A DNA stretch of 64,000 nucleotides from Pseudomaricurvus sp. HS19 (GCF_009857815.1 NZ_WVVW01000011.1:124001-188000); one strand, 5' to 3'; counted from the first letter of the stretch, positions 10,096 to 20,764 are shown. Program-made: numbers and translations. The notes: generated from the sequence alone by a model not told the origin.

Positions 10096-11079
10096 TCAGA
10101 TCACGCCGGCGCGCAGAATGTCGTGCATGTGAATGAGCCCGATAACGTGTTTGTCGTTATCTTCTACCACCAGTGCCGTGATCTTGCGCTCTTCCATAAT
10201 GCCCAGTGCTTCGGCTGCCAGTGTGTTGCCGTTGACGGTTCTGGGGTTGGCGGACATGACGTCAGTAATCAGGGCGGTGCTCAGGTCGAGGCCATGATCC
10301 ACGGAGCGGCGCAGGTCGCCATCAGTGAAGACACCCAGCAGCTGGTTGTCGGTATCGATAATGGTGGTCATACCAAAGCCTTTGGTGGTCATCTCCACCA
10401 GCGCCTGTGACAGCGGTGTGGTTGCGGCTACCCGCGGCACTTCGCTGTCCTTGTGCATAATGTCTTCCACTTTCAGCAGCAGTTTGCGGCCCAGTGCCCC
10501 GCCGGGGTGGGAAAAGGCGAAGTCCTCGGCGGTGAAGCCGCGAGCTTCCAGCAGGGCCACCGCCAGGGCGTCGCCCATGGCCAGGGTAACGGTGGTGCTG
10601 GTGGTGGGGGCCAGGTTGAGCGGGCAGGCTTCGGTCTCGATACTGATGTCCAGCTGCGCACTGGCGGCCAGTGCCAGCGGCGAGTCCGCTTTGCCGGTCA
10701 TGCTGATCAGGGGTATGCCCATGCGCTTGAGCAGCGGCAGCAGGGTGACCACCTCGGCGGAGGAGCCGGAGTTGGAGATGCCGATGACCACGTCGTCACG
10801 GGTGATCATGCCCAGGTCACCATGGCTGGCTTCCCCGGGGTGCACAAAGAAGGAAGGAGTGCCGGTGCTGGCCAGCGTGGCTGCGATCTTGTTGCCAATG
10901 TGGCCGGATTTACCCATGCCGGTGACGATGGTGCGGCCACGGCAGTTGAGGATCAATTCGCAGGCTTTGATGAACTGGGCATCAATGCGCGGCGTCAGCG
11001 CCTGCACAGCCTCAGCTTCCAGGCGCAGGGTGCGCTGGCCGGACTGGATCAGTTGTTCAGGATTGAGGGGCTTTTGCAT
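10096..11079 (-). CDS. kdsD: Arabinose-5-phosphate isomerase KdsD
   Basis: Converts ribulose-5-phosphate to arabinose-5-phosphate, the first step to the LPS sugar Kdo. The 327 residues hold a SIS domain (about 35-175; GRTIVTGMGKSGHIGNKIAA, STGTPSFFVHPGEASHGDLG, ISNSGSSAEV) followed by two CBS domains (about 205-325). Length fits the full KdsD/GutQ type. It heads the LPS-export run on the minus strand and is divergent from mlaC. Confidence 0.94.
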   Translation of the reverse strand: MQKPLNPEQLIQSGQRTLRLEAEAVQALTPRIDAQFIKACELILNCRGRTIVTGMGKSGHIGNKIAATLASTGTPSFFVHPGEASHGDLGMITRDDVVIGISNSGSSAEVVTLLPLLKRMGIPLISMTGKADSPLALAASAQLDISIETEACPLNLAPTTSTTVTLAMGDALAVALLEARGFTAEDFAFSHPGGALGRKLLLKVEDIMHKDSEVPRVAATTPLSQALVEMTTKGFGMTTIIDTDNQLLGVFTDGDLRRSVDHGLDLSTALITDVMSANPRTVNGNTLAAEALGIMEERKITALVVEDNDKHVIGLIHMHDILRAGVI

Positions 11080-11332
11080 GATCTGTTCCGCTGCTTCTGT
11101 TGTTCTGTGCGTGGCGACGGGTGGCCGCAGGAGGCGGAATAGTAGCTGATGTTGGCAGGCAACAACAGTCGCCGGTCTGCTTGTTCAGCAGGCGTTCACC
11201 CTAGGCTGATGGTATAGTAGCCGCTTCTCTGGTTGGTGGGGGCAAATAGCGCCCACGCCGACGATTATAGTTATAACAGGGCAGTGTTGATAAACGGGGC
11301 AGCGGCAGCTGCTGCCGTTGTGGAGAGAGTGA

Positions 11333-11989
11333 ATGCAGGTTTTTAAGAGATTGAGTGTGGTGTCTGGCATGGTGCGGCCCGGGGCTGCGGTGCGGGGATT
11401 GGCGCTGGTGCTGGCACTGCTGGCGCTGTCGGTGCAGGCCCGGGCAGAGGAGCTCGGGGCGCCGCAACAGGTGGTGGCGGAAGTCACCGAGCAGGTGTTG
11501 GCGGTAGTGCGGGAACAGGGTGCGAAGCTGGACAGTGAGCCAGAGGCCTTTTTCGCCGCGATTGAAGAGGTGTTGGCGCCGGTGGTGGCGTTTGACTTTA
11601 TTGCCCGCGGGGTGATGGGTAACTATGCGAAAGAGGCGTCAGAGGAGCAGCGCAAGCGTTTCAGTGAAGTGTTCCAGCAGGATCTGGTCAGCACTTATGC
11701 CCGTGGACTGGCCATCTACAGTGCCAATCCCATTACCGTGGATCCGGGCTCCGATGCGCAGCAGGGGCAGCGCCGGGTGAGTGTGATCCAGCGGGTGAAA
11801 ACCGACGCCGGTGAGCACGTGCTGGCTTACACCATGGGTCTGGATCGCAATGACAACCGCTGGAAGCTGCTGAATGTGGTGATCAACGGGGTGAATCTGG
11901 GCAATACCTTCCGCTCCCAGTTTGCCCAGGCGATGCAGAAGAGCGGTGACCTGGACAGTGTTATCGAGGGCTGGGGCCGCAACGGCTGA
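11333..11989 (+). CDS. mlaC: Periplasmic phospholipid carrier MlaC (Ttg2D-like)
   Basis: MlaC shuttles phospholipids between the outer-membrane MlaA complex and the inner-membrane MlaFEDB transporter. The 218 residues start with a Sec signal peptide (hydrophobic LALVLALLALSVQARA, cleavage about residue 38) and continue with the family pattern: EEVLAPVVAFDFIARGVMG, QRKRFSEVFQQDLVSTYARGLAIY and RWKLLNVVINGVNLGNTFRSQF. The genes that normally flank it (mlaF, mlaE, mlaD, mlaB) are missing from the locus. A TATAGT at 11213-11218 could be its -10 element, but no good -35 is visible. Confidence 0.86.
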   Translation: MQVFKRLSVVSGMVRPGAAVRGLALVLALLALSVQARAEELGAPQQVVAEVTEQVLAVVREQGAKLDSEPEAFFAAIEEVLAPVVAFDFIARGVMGNYAKEASEEQRKRFSEVFQQDLVSTYARGLAIYSANPITVDPGSDAQQGQRRVSVIQRVKTDAGEHVLAYTMGLDRNDNRWKLLNVVINGVNLGNTFRSQFAQAMQKSGDLDSVIEGWGRNG

Positions 11990-12121
11990 GCCGCCGGCAC
12001 CCGTGCTGCCTGGAAGGCCGGTTGAGGGTGCGCCCGCCGGCCTTTTTCATTACACTAGCGCCCTTTTTCAGAATTCACCCTGCCGGCCCCGCAGCCGGGG
12101 GCTATTATCCAGGAGAGGCGT

Positions 12122-12361
12122 ATGCAACCCGAACAGATTCAGGCGCTGCTGCAGGCACAGATCGCGGACAGCCAGGTGCAGGTCAGCATCGATGGCAGCC
12201 ACGTCAATGTGGTGGTGGTCAGCCCGGCATTTGAGGGGCTGACTCCGGTTAAAAAGCAGCAGCTGGTTTATGCTGTGTTGTCCGAGCAGATCGCCAGTGG
12301 CGTCATTCACGCCGTGCACATGAAAACCTATACCCCCGCGCAGTGGGCTGCAGCACAGTAA
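12122..12361 (+). CDS. ibaG: BolA-family iron-sulfur metabolism regulator IbaG
   Basis: A 79-residue BolA/IbaG-like protein; relatives bind monothiol glutaredoxin and contribute to iron-sulfur and acid-stress functions. Family features are the N-terminal helix EQIQALLQAQIADSQVQVSI, the loop SHVNVVVVSPAFEGLTPVKKQQLVYAVL and the C-terminal IHAVHMKTYTPAQW, with the conserved His of HMKTYTP. A CAGGAGAGG ribosome-binding site precedes the ATG. It lies 56 nt upstream of murA, as in E. coli and Pseudomonas. Confidence 0.92.
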   Translation: MQPEQIQALLQAQIADSQVQVSIDGSHVNVVVVSPAFEGLTPVKKQQLVYAVLSEQIASGVIHAVHMKTYTPAQWAAAQ

Positions 12362-12399
12362 TTCCATTGCCGTCGGGTACCCAGCGGCACTCAACATAA

Positions 12400-13680
<1,281 letters not shown>

Positions 13681-13729
13681 CACTGGCCTGACGGGGCCGG
13701 TTATTAACTGAACTGAAAGACTGAAGATC

Positions 13730-14359
13730 ATGCCTCAATCCCTGTTGACCATTGCGCTGACCAAAGGGCGCATTCTGAAAGAGACTCTGCCGTTGCTGGC
13801 CAAGGCCGGCATTGAGCCGCTGGAAGACATCAGCAGCAGTCGCAAGCTGATCTTCCCCACCACCCAGGACGATGTGCGCCTGCTGGTGTTGCGCGGCAGC
13901 GATGTGCCCACCTACGTCACCTTTGGGTCGGCTGATATGGGGATTGCCGGCAAGGACACCCTGATGGAGAGTGGCAGCGACGAACTGTACGAGCCGCTGG
14001 ACCTGGGTATTGCCCGCTGCCGCCTGATGACCGCCGCAGTGAAAGGCAGCAAGACCCCGGAAGGGCGTATTCGTGTCGCCACCAAGTACGTCAATGTGGC
14101 CAAGCGTTACTATGCGGCCCTTGGGCGTCAGGCGGACATTATCAAGCTCTACGGTGCCATGGAGCTGGCTCCCATCATGGAGTTGGCGGACGAGATTGTG
14201 GATATCGTGGATACCGGCAACACCCTCAAGGCCAATGGCCTGGAACCCCGCGAGCACATTGCCGACATCAGCTCCCGCCTGGTGGTGAACAAGGCTTCCA
14301 TGAAAATGAAGCACGAAAAGATTCAGGCGGTCATCGACGCCATTGCCACCGCCGTGTGA
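13730..14359 (+). CDS. hisG: ATP phosphoribosyltransferase, short form HisG
   Basis: First enzyme of histidine biosynthesis, joining ATP and PRPP. At 209 residues it is the short (HisG-S) form, which lacks the C-terminal regulatory domain and needs a HisZ partner encoded elsewhere. It shows [18 protein letters not shown], the PRPP-binding [17 protein letters not shown] and the C-terminal [15 protein letters not shown]. It is followed 37 nt later by hisD. Confidence 0.95.
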   Translation: MPQSLLTIALTKGRILKETLPLLAKAGIEPLEDISSSRKLIFPTTQDDVRLLVLRGSDVPTYVTFGSADMGIAGKDTLMESGSDELYEPLDLGIARCRLMTAAVKGSKTPEGRIRVATKYVNVAKRYYAALGRQADIIKLYGAMELAPIMELADEIVDIVDTGNTLKANGLEPREHIADISSRLVVNKASMKMKHEKIQAVIDAIATAV

Positions 14360-14396
14360 TGCCGCGGTACCCGCGGATTTGAAGTAGAGAGACGTT

Positions 14397-15707
14397 ATGA
14401 CTGCTACCACGCCCATTGCCCGCCTGGACGCCAGTGCCGACAACTTTGAACAGCAATTGCAGCAGTTGCTGGCTTGGGAGGCGGTGTCTGACCAGTCAGT
14501 GGCCCAGTCAGTGGCCGATATCCTCGCCGCCGTGCGCCAGCGGGGCGATGCCGCAGTGCTGGAGTTCACCAACCGCTTTGACGGCCTGCAGGTCGGGGAT
14601 ATGAATGAGTTGGTGGTGCCGCAGGCGCGACTGCAGCAGGCGCTGGAGAGTATCAGTACCGAGCAGCGCCAGGCGCTGGAGCAGGCGGCGGAGCGGGTGC
14701 GTCGCTACCATGAACACCAGCGCCAGGAGTCCTGGCAGTACACCGAGGCGGACGGCACGGTGCTGGGGCAGCAGGTGGTGGCCATGGACCGGGTGGGGTT
14801 GTATGTGCCTGGCGGCAAGGCCTCCTATCCCTCGTCTGTGCTGATGAACGCCCTGCCGGCCAAGGTGGCGGGTGTGGGTGAGATTATTATGGTGGTACCC
14901 ACGCCGCGGGGCGAAGTGAACGATGTGGTGTTTGCGGCGGCGGCCATTGCCGGTGTGGACAAGGTGATTACCATCGGTGGCGCCCAGGCGGTGGCGGCAC
15001 TGGCCTATGGCACGGAGGCCGTGCCCAAGGTGGACAAGATTGTCGGTCCCGGCAATATCTATGTGGCCACAGCCAAGCGCGCTGTGTTCGGTGAGGTGGC
15101 TATCGACATGATTGCCGGGCCGTCGGAAATCCTGGTGGTCTGTGACGGCAAGACCGATCCCGACTGGATTGCCATGGATCTCTTCTCCCAGGCGGAGCAT
15201 GACGAGCAGGCACAGTCCATCCTGGTATCTCCCGATGCGGAATTCCTGCAGCGGGTGCAGGAGAGTATCGATCGGCTGCTGCCGACCCTGGCCCGTGAGG
15301 CCATCGCCCGTCAGTCCCTGAGCGACCGCGGGGCGTTTGTTCTGGTGAGGGATATGGAGCAGGCCATTGAAGTGGCCAATCGTATTGCGCCGGAGCACCT
15401 GGAGCTGTCAGTGGGTGCGCCGGAGCAGTACCTGCCGCAGATTCGCCACGCCGGCGCTATCTTCCTGGGGCGTCACACACCGGAGGCCCTGGGCGACTAC
15501 TGTGCCGGGCCTAACCACGTGTTGCCCACCTCGGGTACCGCCCGTTTCTCCTCGCCGCTGGGGGTGTATGACTTCCAGAAGCGCAGCTCCATTATCAACT
15601 GTTCCCCGGAAGGCGCGTCCGTCCTCGCACGGGTGGCTTCGGTGCTGGCCCGCAGCGAGTCGCTGGAAGCTCACGCCCGCTCGGCTGAATACCGCATCAA
15701 GGATTAA
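14397..15707 (+). CDS. hisD: Histidinol dehydrogenase HisD
   Basis: Zinc enzyme performing the last two oxidations to histidine. The 436 residues include [22 protein letters not shown], the NAD-binding [14 protein letters not shown], the signature [13 protein letters not shown], metal ligands in [15 protein letters not shown] and the C-terminal [19 protein letters not shown]. Normal length. In Pseudomonas hisC follows; here the next gene is the convergent algW. Confidence 0.96.
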   Translation: MTATTPIARLDASADNFEQQLQQLLAWEAVSDQSVAQSVADILAAVRQRGDAAVLEFTNRFDGLQVGDMNELVVPQARLQQALESISTEQRQALEQAAERVRRYHEHQRQESWQYTEADGTVLGQQVVAMDRVGLYVPGGKASYPSSVLMNALPAKVAGVGEIIMVVPTPRGEVNDVVFAAAAIAGVDKVITIGGAQAVAALAYGTEAVPKVDKIVGPGNIYVATAKRAVFGEVAIDMIAGPSEILVVCDGKTDPDWIAMDLFSQAEHDEQAQSILVSPDAEFLQRVQESIDRLLPTLAREAIARQSLSDRGAFVLVRDMEQAIEVANRIAPEHLELSVGAPEQYLPQIRHAGAIFLGRHTPEALGDYCAGPNHVLPTSGTARFSSPLGVYDFQKRSSIINCSPEGASVLARVASVLARSESLEAHARSAEYRIKD

Positions 15708-15738
15708 GGCTGCTGCAGAGGGGCTGGCCATCATGAGG

Positions 15739-15758
15739 GGCCGGCCTTGTAGCCGGCC
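15739..15758. terminator. Hairpin between convergent hisD and algW
   Basis: A perfect 7-bp GGCCGGC / GCCGGCC stem with a 6-nt loop lies 31 nt after the hisD stop. Flanking GGGG and CCCC could extend it with a bulge. There is no T-run, so its terminator role is uncertain. Confidence 0.3.
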
Positions 15759-15766
15759 ACGGGCCC

Positions 15767-16918
15767 CTATTGCGGGGTCGGCTTGGTGCCCAGTACGGCA
15801 TTCACAACCTGTTGTTTTCCGTTGCGGATAATCCCCAGCTCCACCGGGTCGCCGGGATGCCCCTGGGCCACCTGGTGCATGCTCAGGCGACCATCGATAA
15901 CCAGGGTGTCGTTGATACGCAGGATGATATCCCCCGGGCGCAGCCCTGCCTGATGGGCGGGCCCCTGATTGTAGATGGCGGTTATGATGACGCCGTTGCT
16001 TTCGCTGAGACCAAAGGATTGCGCCAGCTCCGGTGACATCTGTTGTGCTTCAATTCCCAGCCAGCCCCTGACAACCTTGCCGTAACTGACCAGATCGTGC
16101 ATCACCTTGATGGCGGTATCGGCCGGGATGGCAAAGCCAATTCCCACCGAAAAGCCGGTTCTGTCGAGGATGGCGGTGTTGATGCCCAGCAGCTTGCCGT
16201 CGGCATCGATCAGTGCGCCGCCGGAGTTGCCGGGGTTGATGGCGGCGTCGGTCTGCAGGTAGTTCTCGTAAGTGTTGATGCCGAGCCCATAGCGGCCGGT
16301 GGCACTGATAATGCCCTGGGTGACGGTCTGGCCAACTCCGAACGGGTTGCCGATGGCCAGCACCACATCGCCGATGCGGGCGTTGGCGGGGTCACCCACC
16401 TGGATTGCCTGCAGCTTTTTCAGTTCTATCTTGAGTACCGCCAGATCGCTCTCCGGGTCGGTTCCCACCAGTTTGGCCTGGGCTTCGCGGCCATCCTGCA
16501 GCAGCACCAGAATTTCGTCGGCGGCGTCAATGACATGGTTGTTGGTGAGCAGGTAGCCGTCATTGCTGATGATCACCCCCGAGCCCAGGGCCGACTGCAT
16601 ACGCTCTTGTTGGGGCAGATCCGAATTGTTGAAAAAGTGCCGGAACAGCGGGTCGTCCAGCATGGGGTGACGGCGTCTTTTCAGGGTTTTGCGGGTATAG
16701 ATGTTGACCACCGAGGGGGCGGCATTGTGGACTGCGTCGGCGTAGGAGCGGGGCTCGGTAATGGCCTGGCCGGATTGTGTTGCCGGTGTGGCGAGCGCCG
16801 GTTGTTCGTTGTTGCTGCCACTGTCAGGCAGGCGCAGCCAAAGGATAATGCACAGGCCCAGCAGCGTGCCGGTCGCCAGGGGCCAGGCCCAATAGCTGTG
16901 GGATTTTCGGGGTGACAT
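15767..16918 (-). CDS. algW: Periplasmic trypsin-like protease AlgW/DegS with PDZ domain
   Basis: Membrane-anchored stress protease that in Pseudomonas (AlgW) and E. coli (DegS) cleaves the anti-sigma factor MucA/RseA to release the envelope sigma factor. The 383 residues have an N-terminal transmembrane anchor (about 10-28), a protease domain with triad His (TNNHVID), Asp (SDLAVLKI) and Ser (NPGNSGGALID), and one PDZ domain (about 280-375, with GPAHQAGLRPGDIILRIND). A single PDZ fits DegS/AlgW rather than DegP. Confidence 0.92.
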   Translation of the reverse strand: MSPRKSHSYWAWPLATGTLLGLCIILWLRLPDSGSNNEQPALATPATQSGQAITEPRSYADAVHNAAPSVVNIYTRKTLKRRRHPMLDDPLFRHFFNNSDLPQQERMQSALGSGVIISNDGYLLTNNHVIDAADEILVLLQDGREAQAKLVGTDPESDLAVLKIELKKLQAIQVGDPANARIGDVVLAIGNPFGVGQTVTQGIISATGRYGLGINTYENYLQTDAAINPGNSGGALIDADGKLLGINTAILDRTGFSVGIGFAIPADTAIKVMHDLVSYGKVVRGWLGIEAQQMSPELAQSFGLSESNGVIITAIYNQGPAHQAGLRPGDIILRINDTLVIDGRLSMHQVAQGHPGDPVELGIIRNGKQQVVNAVLGTKPTPQ

Positions 16919-16974
16919 GAAGAGCCTTGTCTGGGGGTGGTTAGGGGCGTGTTTCCTGGCGGCCGGGGCGGGAA

Positions 16975-17454
16975 TCAGCTGCGCGGTGGTTCCGGATCCT
17001 GGTTGGAATCGTCCTGGCGCAGGTCGAAGTCCTCGCTCAGCTGGCCTTTGGCACCGGGCTCCCGTGGCGCCCAGTCTCGGGGCGCCTCAATGCTGTTGTC
17101 ACCGTCATCGTTGGCCTGGGTGTTGTGGGACAGCAATTTGCCATCGGCGGCGTCGATCAGCTGGCGGCTGATGTCCGGGTTAGTCAGCTTCAGGGCGCTG
17201 CTGGCCAGGTGTTCGTGGACCTCCTTATAGCTGTGGGTGAGGCGGTTCACCAGCTGTGAGGTCTCCATGAAATGCTCGGTCACTTCCTGCTGGTAGTTGC
17301 GCAGCTTTTCTTCGGTGTTTTGCAGGCGCTGTTCCAGCTCTTTGCTCTGCTGCTGTTGTTGCGGATTCATGCCTTTGACCGCCAGTGCGCCTATGGCACA
17401 GCCAACCAGCAGGGTGATCACAGCGATAATGATAAGAGTAGTGAGACTGAACAC
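16975..17454 (-). CDS. zapG: YhcB/ZapG-like inner-membrane protein (DUF1043)
   Basis: A 159-residue protein with one N-terminal transmembrane helix (about 4-26, TLIIIAVITLLVGCAIGALA), then a coiled-coil segment (QSKELEQRLQNTEEKLRNYQQEV) and the family signature HFMETSQLVNRLTHSYKEVHEHL. The C-terminal third is acidic and disordered. E. coli YhcB/ZapG interacts with division and elongation proteins; transferring that role is an inference. It lies upstream of algW on the same strand. Confidence 0.88.
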   Translation of the reverse strand: MFSLTTLIIIAVITLLVGCAIGALAVKGMNPQQQQQSKELEQRLQNTEEKLRNYQQEVTEHFMETSQLVNRLTHSYKEVHEHLASSALKLTNPDISRQLIDAADGKLLSHNTQANDDGDNSIEAPRDWAPREPGAKGQLSEDFDLRQDDSNQDPEPPRS

Positions 17455-17622
17455 GTTGCGCTCCTGAGTCGGCGGCCGGAGGTAAGTCGGGGCCAGTTGC
17501 AGACGGCTCCCACCTCAAGATGGTGTTTTGGTATTATAAACAGCTTCTTAGTTACTTTGCTCCTGTTTGGCGGATGAGTCCGACCAAGGTCGGGTTGCAT
17601 TGTTGTCGGTCGGGAAAAGGAC

Positions 17623-18318
17623 ATGAGTAATCAGGAACCCTCCACTACGCTCCCAGCCCCCTTTGCCGGGCGCGATGCGCCTGTTTGGCTGCCCGGCGGT
17701 GCCGGAATAATTGAGGCCCGTATCAGTGAGCCGGCGACGGCCGGTGCGTTGGCGGGGCAGGCGCTGGTGGCCGTGGTGTGTCATCCCCATTCGCTGCACG
17801 GTGGCAGCATGGACAATAAGGTGGTCACCACGCTGGCGCGCGGTTATCGCGACCTGGGGGTGCCGGTGTTGCGCTTCAATTTCCGCGGTGTGGGTGCCAG
17901 TGCCGGCCAGTTCGATAACGGCGCCGGTGAGAGTGAGGATCTGTTGCAGGTGGTGGCGTGGGTGCGCCAGTGCTATCCGCAGGCGCGGCTACTGCTGGCG
18001 GGCTTCTCCTTTGGTTCGGCGGTGGCCGCCCGCGCCAGTCATCAGCTTGACGGGTTGTTGCAACACCTGGTGCTGGTGGCGCCGCCGGTGGAGCGCTATC
18101 CCTACGATCAGGCTGGTCGCTTCTGTGCGCCGCTGACAGTGGTCATGGGAGATCAGGATGAGCTGGTGGATGCGGCTGGTGTCTATCGCTGGGTGGAGGA
18201 GTTGCAGAGTGAAGTGACACTGTTGCGCTACCCGGAGATGACCCACTTTTTCCATGGTGGCCTGGGTCCGCTGCGGCAGGACCTGATGCAGGCCGTGGCG
18301 CAGCACTGCCCTGACTAA
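17623..18318 (+). CDS. Alpha/beta hydrolase, small predicted esterase-like family
   Basis: A 231-residue cytoplasmic alpha/beta-hydrolase. The segment VVCHPHSLHGGSMDNKVV, the FNFRGVGASAG oxyanion-loop region and the nucleophile elbow GFSFGS (Ser129) are typical of a widespread family of small predicted hydrolases. The likely acid is in MGDQDELVD (about Asp177-179) and the catalytic His in YPEMTHFFHG (His208). No signal peptide. The substrate cannot be told from sequence. Confidence 0.8.
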   Translation: MSNQEPSTTLPAPFAGRDAPVWLPGGAGIIEARISEPATAGALAGQALVAVVCHPHSLHGGSMDNKVVTTLARGYRDLGVPVLRFNFRGVGASAGQFDNGAGESEDLLQVVAWVRQCYPQARLLLAGFSFGSAVAARASHQLDGLLQHLVLVAPPVERYPYDQAGRFCAPLTVVMGDQDELVDAAGVYRWVEELQSEVTLLRYPEMTHFFHGGLGPLRQDLMQAVAQHCPD

Positions 18319-18350
18319 CGGGTGAAAACAGTCGATTTACCGTATTAACC

Positions 18351-18379
18351 TTGTCTGTCCGGCAGTGCGCCGCTAGAGT
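18351..18379 (+). promoter_or_regulatory. Predicted sigma-70 promoter for zapE
   Basis: TTGTCT (18351-18356) and TAGAGT (18374-18379) with 17-bp spacing. The -10 region CCGCTAGAGTG matches that of the manB promoter. The predicted start point lies downstream of 18380, which argues against the earlier in-frame start of zapE. Confidence 0.5.
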
Positions 18380-18418
18380 GTGCGCCGCGCCGGAATGCTG
18401 TCTGTAAGAGTTATCGCT

Positions 18419-19549
18419 ATGCCTCAACAAGCCTCTGCTACCCCCCTGGAACGCTATCACAATGATCTGCAGCGGGAAGGATTTCGTCACGACCCGGCGC
18501 AAGAGATGGCGGTGCGCCACCTGCAGGATCTGTATGAGCGGCTGGTGGCCGATTGGCGGGCGGAGCAAAACCAGAAAGGACTGCTGGCGAAGCTGAAAGG
18601 GCTGGGGGGCAACAAGTCCCGTCCGCTGCAGCGCGGGCTCTATTTCTGGGGCGGGGTAGGGCGCGGCAAGACCTACCTGATGGACAATTTCTTCGAGAGC
18701 CTGCCCTTTCCGCAGAAGATGCGTGCCCACTTCCACCGCTTTATGCGCCGTGTGCACCAGGAGCTGAAAACCCTGGGTGGTAAAAAGAACCCGCTGGAGA
18801 TTGTGGCCGACCGGCTGGCGGCAGAGGCGCGGGTGATCTGTTTTGACGAGTTCTTTGTGTCGGACATTACCGATGCCATGATTCTCGGCAATCTCATCCA
18901 GGCCCTGTTTGATCGCGGCGTCTCGCTGGTGGCCACCTCCAATATTGTGCCGGATGGCCTGTATAAGGACGGCTTGCAGCGGGCCCGTTTCCTGCCCGCC
19001 ATCGCCATGCTCAATGAGCACACGCTGGTGGTGAATGTGGATGGCGGGGTGGATTACCGCCTGCGGGCACTGGAGCAGGCCGAGCTCTACCACTATCCGC
19101 TGGATGCGGCGGCCGATGCCAGCCTGCTGGCCAGCTTTGAAAGCCTGGTGCCGGATAAGCAGGAGATTCGTGCCGACGTGGAAATCGAGGTGGAGGGGCG
19201 TCCGATCCTGGCCCGCTTTGAGGCTGAAGATGTAGCCTGGTTTGACTTTAAGGCCTTGTGTGACGGACCGCGTTCGCAGAACGATTACATCGAACTGGCG
19301 AAAGAGTATCACGCGGTGCTGGTGGCCAATGTGCCTTGCCTGGGGCGTGATACCGACGATCAGGCGCGCCGCTTCATCAACCTGGTGGACGAGTTCTACG
19401 ACCGCAACGTCAAATTGATTGTCTCCGCCGAGATGCCACTGGCGGAGATCTACGCCGGCGGCAAGCTCAATTTCGAATTTGAGCGCACCACCAGCCGCCT
19501 GCTGGAGATGCAGAGCAAAGAGTATCTGGCTGCCCCTCACCGCCCCTGA
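18419..19549 (+). CDS. zapE: Cell division ATPase ZapE (AFG1 family)
   Basis: AAA+-like P-loop ATPase that in E. coli associates with the Z-ring and affects its stability. The 376 residues carry MPQQASATPLERYHNDL, Walker A WGGVGRGKTYLMD, Walker B VICFDEFFVSDITDAM and the sensor LVATSNIVPDGLYKDGLQR. The ATG at 18419 is chosen because family members start just before PxxRY and because a promoter ends at 18379; upstream TAAGAG is a fair ribosome-binding site. Confidence 0.93.
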   Translation: MPQQASATPLERYHNDLQREGFRHDPAQEMAVRHLQDLYERLVADWRAEQNQKGLLAKLKGLGGNKSRPLQRGLYFWGGVGRGKTYLMDNFFESLPFPQKMRAHFHRFMRRVHQELKTLGGKKNPLEIVADRLAAEARVICFDEFFVSDITDAMILGNLIQALFDRGVSLVATSNIVPDGLYKDGLQRARFLPAIAMLNEHTLVVNVDGGVDYRLRALEQAELYHYPLDAAADASLLASFESLVPDKQEIRADVEIEVEGRPILARFEAEDVAWFDFKALCDGPRSQNDYIELAKEYHAVLVANVPCLGRDTDDQARRFINLVDEFYDRNVKLIVSAEMPLAEIYAGGKLNFEFERTTSRLLEMQSKEYLAAPHRP

Positions 19550-19646
19550 GGCGTTAGTTCGGGTGGCGGCCAGAAGGGTGGGGCATTCCTGACCGGGAAC
19601 GCTGGGCCCTGTCCGGGAGAAGGCCCTAAGTGGCTCTGGCGCCAGC

Positions 19647-19675
19647 TTGCAAAGCCTGCCCAGTATCCGTATAAT
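19647..19675 (+). promoter_or_regulatory. Sigma-70 promoter for rplM-rpsI
   Basis: TTGCAA at 19647-19652 and a perfect TATAAT at 19670-19675, spaced 17 bp and followed by a GC-rich discriminator (CCGCGC) as in growth-rate-regulated promoters. It leaves a leader of about 80 nt before rplM. Confidence 0.75.
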
Positions 19676-19760
19676 CCGCGCTCCCAATTTGTTGGGCAAT
19701 ATTTAGCTCGTCATCTTATTGACTTGTCGAAGATTTTTAACACGTCGAAGGCACTACAAC

Positions 19761-20189
19761 ATGAAGACATATACTGCCAAATCGGAATCAGTCCAGCGCG
19801 ACTGGTACGTAATCGACGCAGAAGGCAAGACTCTGGGCCGCATGGCTGCCGAGATTGCGACCCGTCTGCGCGGTAAGCACAAGCCGGAATACACCCCACA
19901 CGTGGATACCGGTGATTACATTGTTGTTATCAACGCCGCTAAAGTGGCTGTGACCGGCAACAAGGCCAAAGATAAAATGTATCACGCTCACACCGGCTTC
20001 CCCGGTGGCCTGAAGTCCATCAGCTTCGAAAAGCTGATCCAGAAGGCCCCTGAGCGCACCATTCAGAGCGCTGTGAAGGGCATGCTGCCCCGTGGTCCTC
20101 TGGGTCGCGCCATGTTCAAGAAGCTGAAAGTTTACCCAGGCGCCGAGCATCCACATGCGGCTCAGCAGCCTAAAGAACTGAACGTCTAA
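19761..20189 (+). CDS. rplM: 50S ribosomal protein L13
   Basis: Primary 23S rRNA-binding protein of the large subunit. The 142 residues [17 protein letters not shown] through [10 protein letters not shown] match L13 along its length, including [20 protein letters not shown] and [19 protein letters not shown]. The ATG at 19761 is chosen by homology; the upstream in-frame start at 19719 adds 14 unconserved residues. First gene of the rplM-rpsI operon, 17-nt gap to rpsI. Confidence 0.98.
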   Translation: MKTYTAKSESVQRDWYVIDAEGKTLGRMAAEIATRLRGKHKPEYTPHVDTGDYIVVINAAKVAVTGNKAKDKMYHAHTGFPGGLKSISFEKLIQKAPERTIQSAVKGMLPRGPLGRAMFKKLKVYPGAEHPHAAQQPKELNV

Positions 20190-20206
20190 TCAGGAGCGGA
20201 TACAAC

Positions 20207-20599
20207 ATGGCAGCAACACAATACTACGGCACCGGTCGCCGTAAGACTTCCACCGCTCGCGTATTCATTACTCAGGGCACTGGCAATATCGTTGTTAACG
20301 ACAAGTCTCTGGACGACTACTTCGGTCGTGAAGTGGCCCGCATGATCGTGCGTCAGCCTCTGGAGTTGGTGGATATGACTGAAAAGTTTGATGTAAAAGT
20401 AACCGTTAAAGGCGGTGGTAGCTTCGGTCAGGCGGGTGCTATCCGTCACGGCCTGACCCGTGCCCTGATGGAGTATGATGAGACCCTGCGTAAGTCTCTG
20501 CGTGCCGCTGGTTACGTTACCCGTGACGCCCGTGAGGTTGAGCGTAAGAAAGTGGGCCTGCGTAAAGCCCGTAAGAAGCCTCAGTTCTCCAAGCGTTAA
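20207..20599 (+). CDS. rpsI: 30S ribosomal protein S9
   Basis: Small-subunit protein whose basic C-terminal tail (KKPQFSKR) reaches the P-site tRNA. The 130 residues show [34 protein letters not shown] and [18 protein letters not shown]. Followed by a strong intrinsic terminator. Confidence 0.98.
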   Translation: MAATQYYGTGRRKTSTARVFITQGTGNIVVNDKSLDDYFGREVARMIVRQPLELVDMTEKFDVKVTVKGGGSFGQAGAIRHGLTRALMEYDETLRKSLRAAGYVTRDAREVERKKVGLRKARKKPQFSKR

Positions 20600-20659
20600 T
20601 TGGATTTGTGGCTGCTGTGTGGGCATTCATGTTCATCCTGCAGCGCACATAAAAGTTTT

Positions 20660-20691
20660 GCCCGGACTGGTTTCAGTCTGGGCTTTTTTTT
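20660..20691 (+). terminator. Rho-independent terminator of rplM-rpsI
   Basis: Stem GCCCGGACTG / CAGTCTGGGC (10 bp, one G-T pair), GTTT loop, followed by eight T. It lies 60 nt after the rpsI stop and is the clearest single-direction terminator in the window. Confidence 0.92.
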
Positions 20692-20735
20692 GCCTGTTCC
20701 AGATCAAATACCCTTATATGACAAGTGGTTTTGCC

Positions 20736-20764
20736 TTGTCAGTCGGGGGTAACTTCTTTAATAT
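20736..20764 (+). promoter_or_regulatory. Sigma-70 promoter for petA
   Basis: TTGTCA (20736-20741) and TAATAT (20759-20764) with 17-bp spacing, just after the rpsI terminator and 123 bp before petA. Confidence 0.6.
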
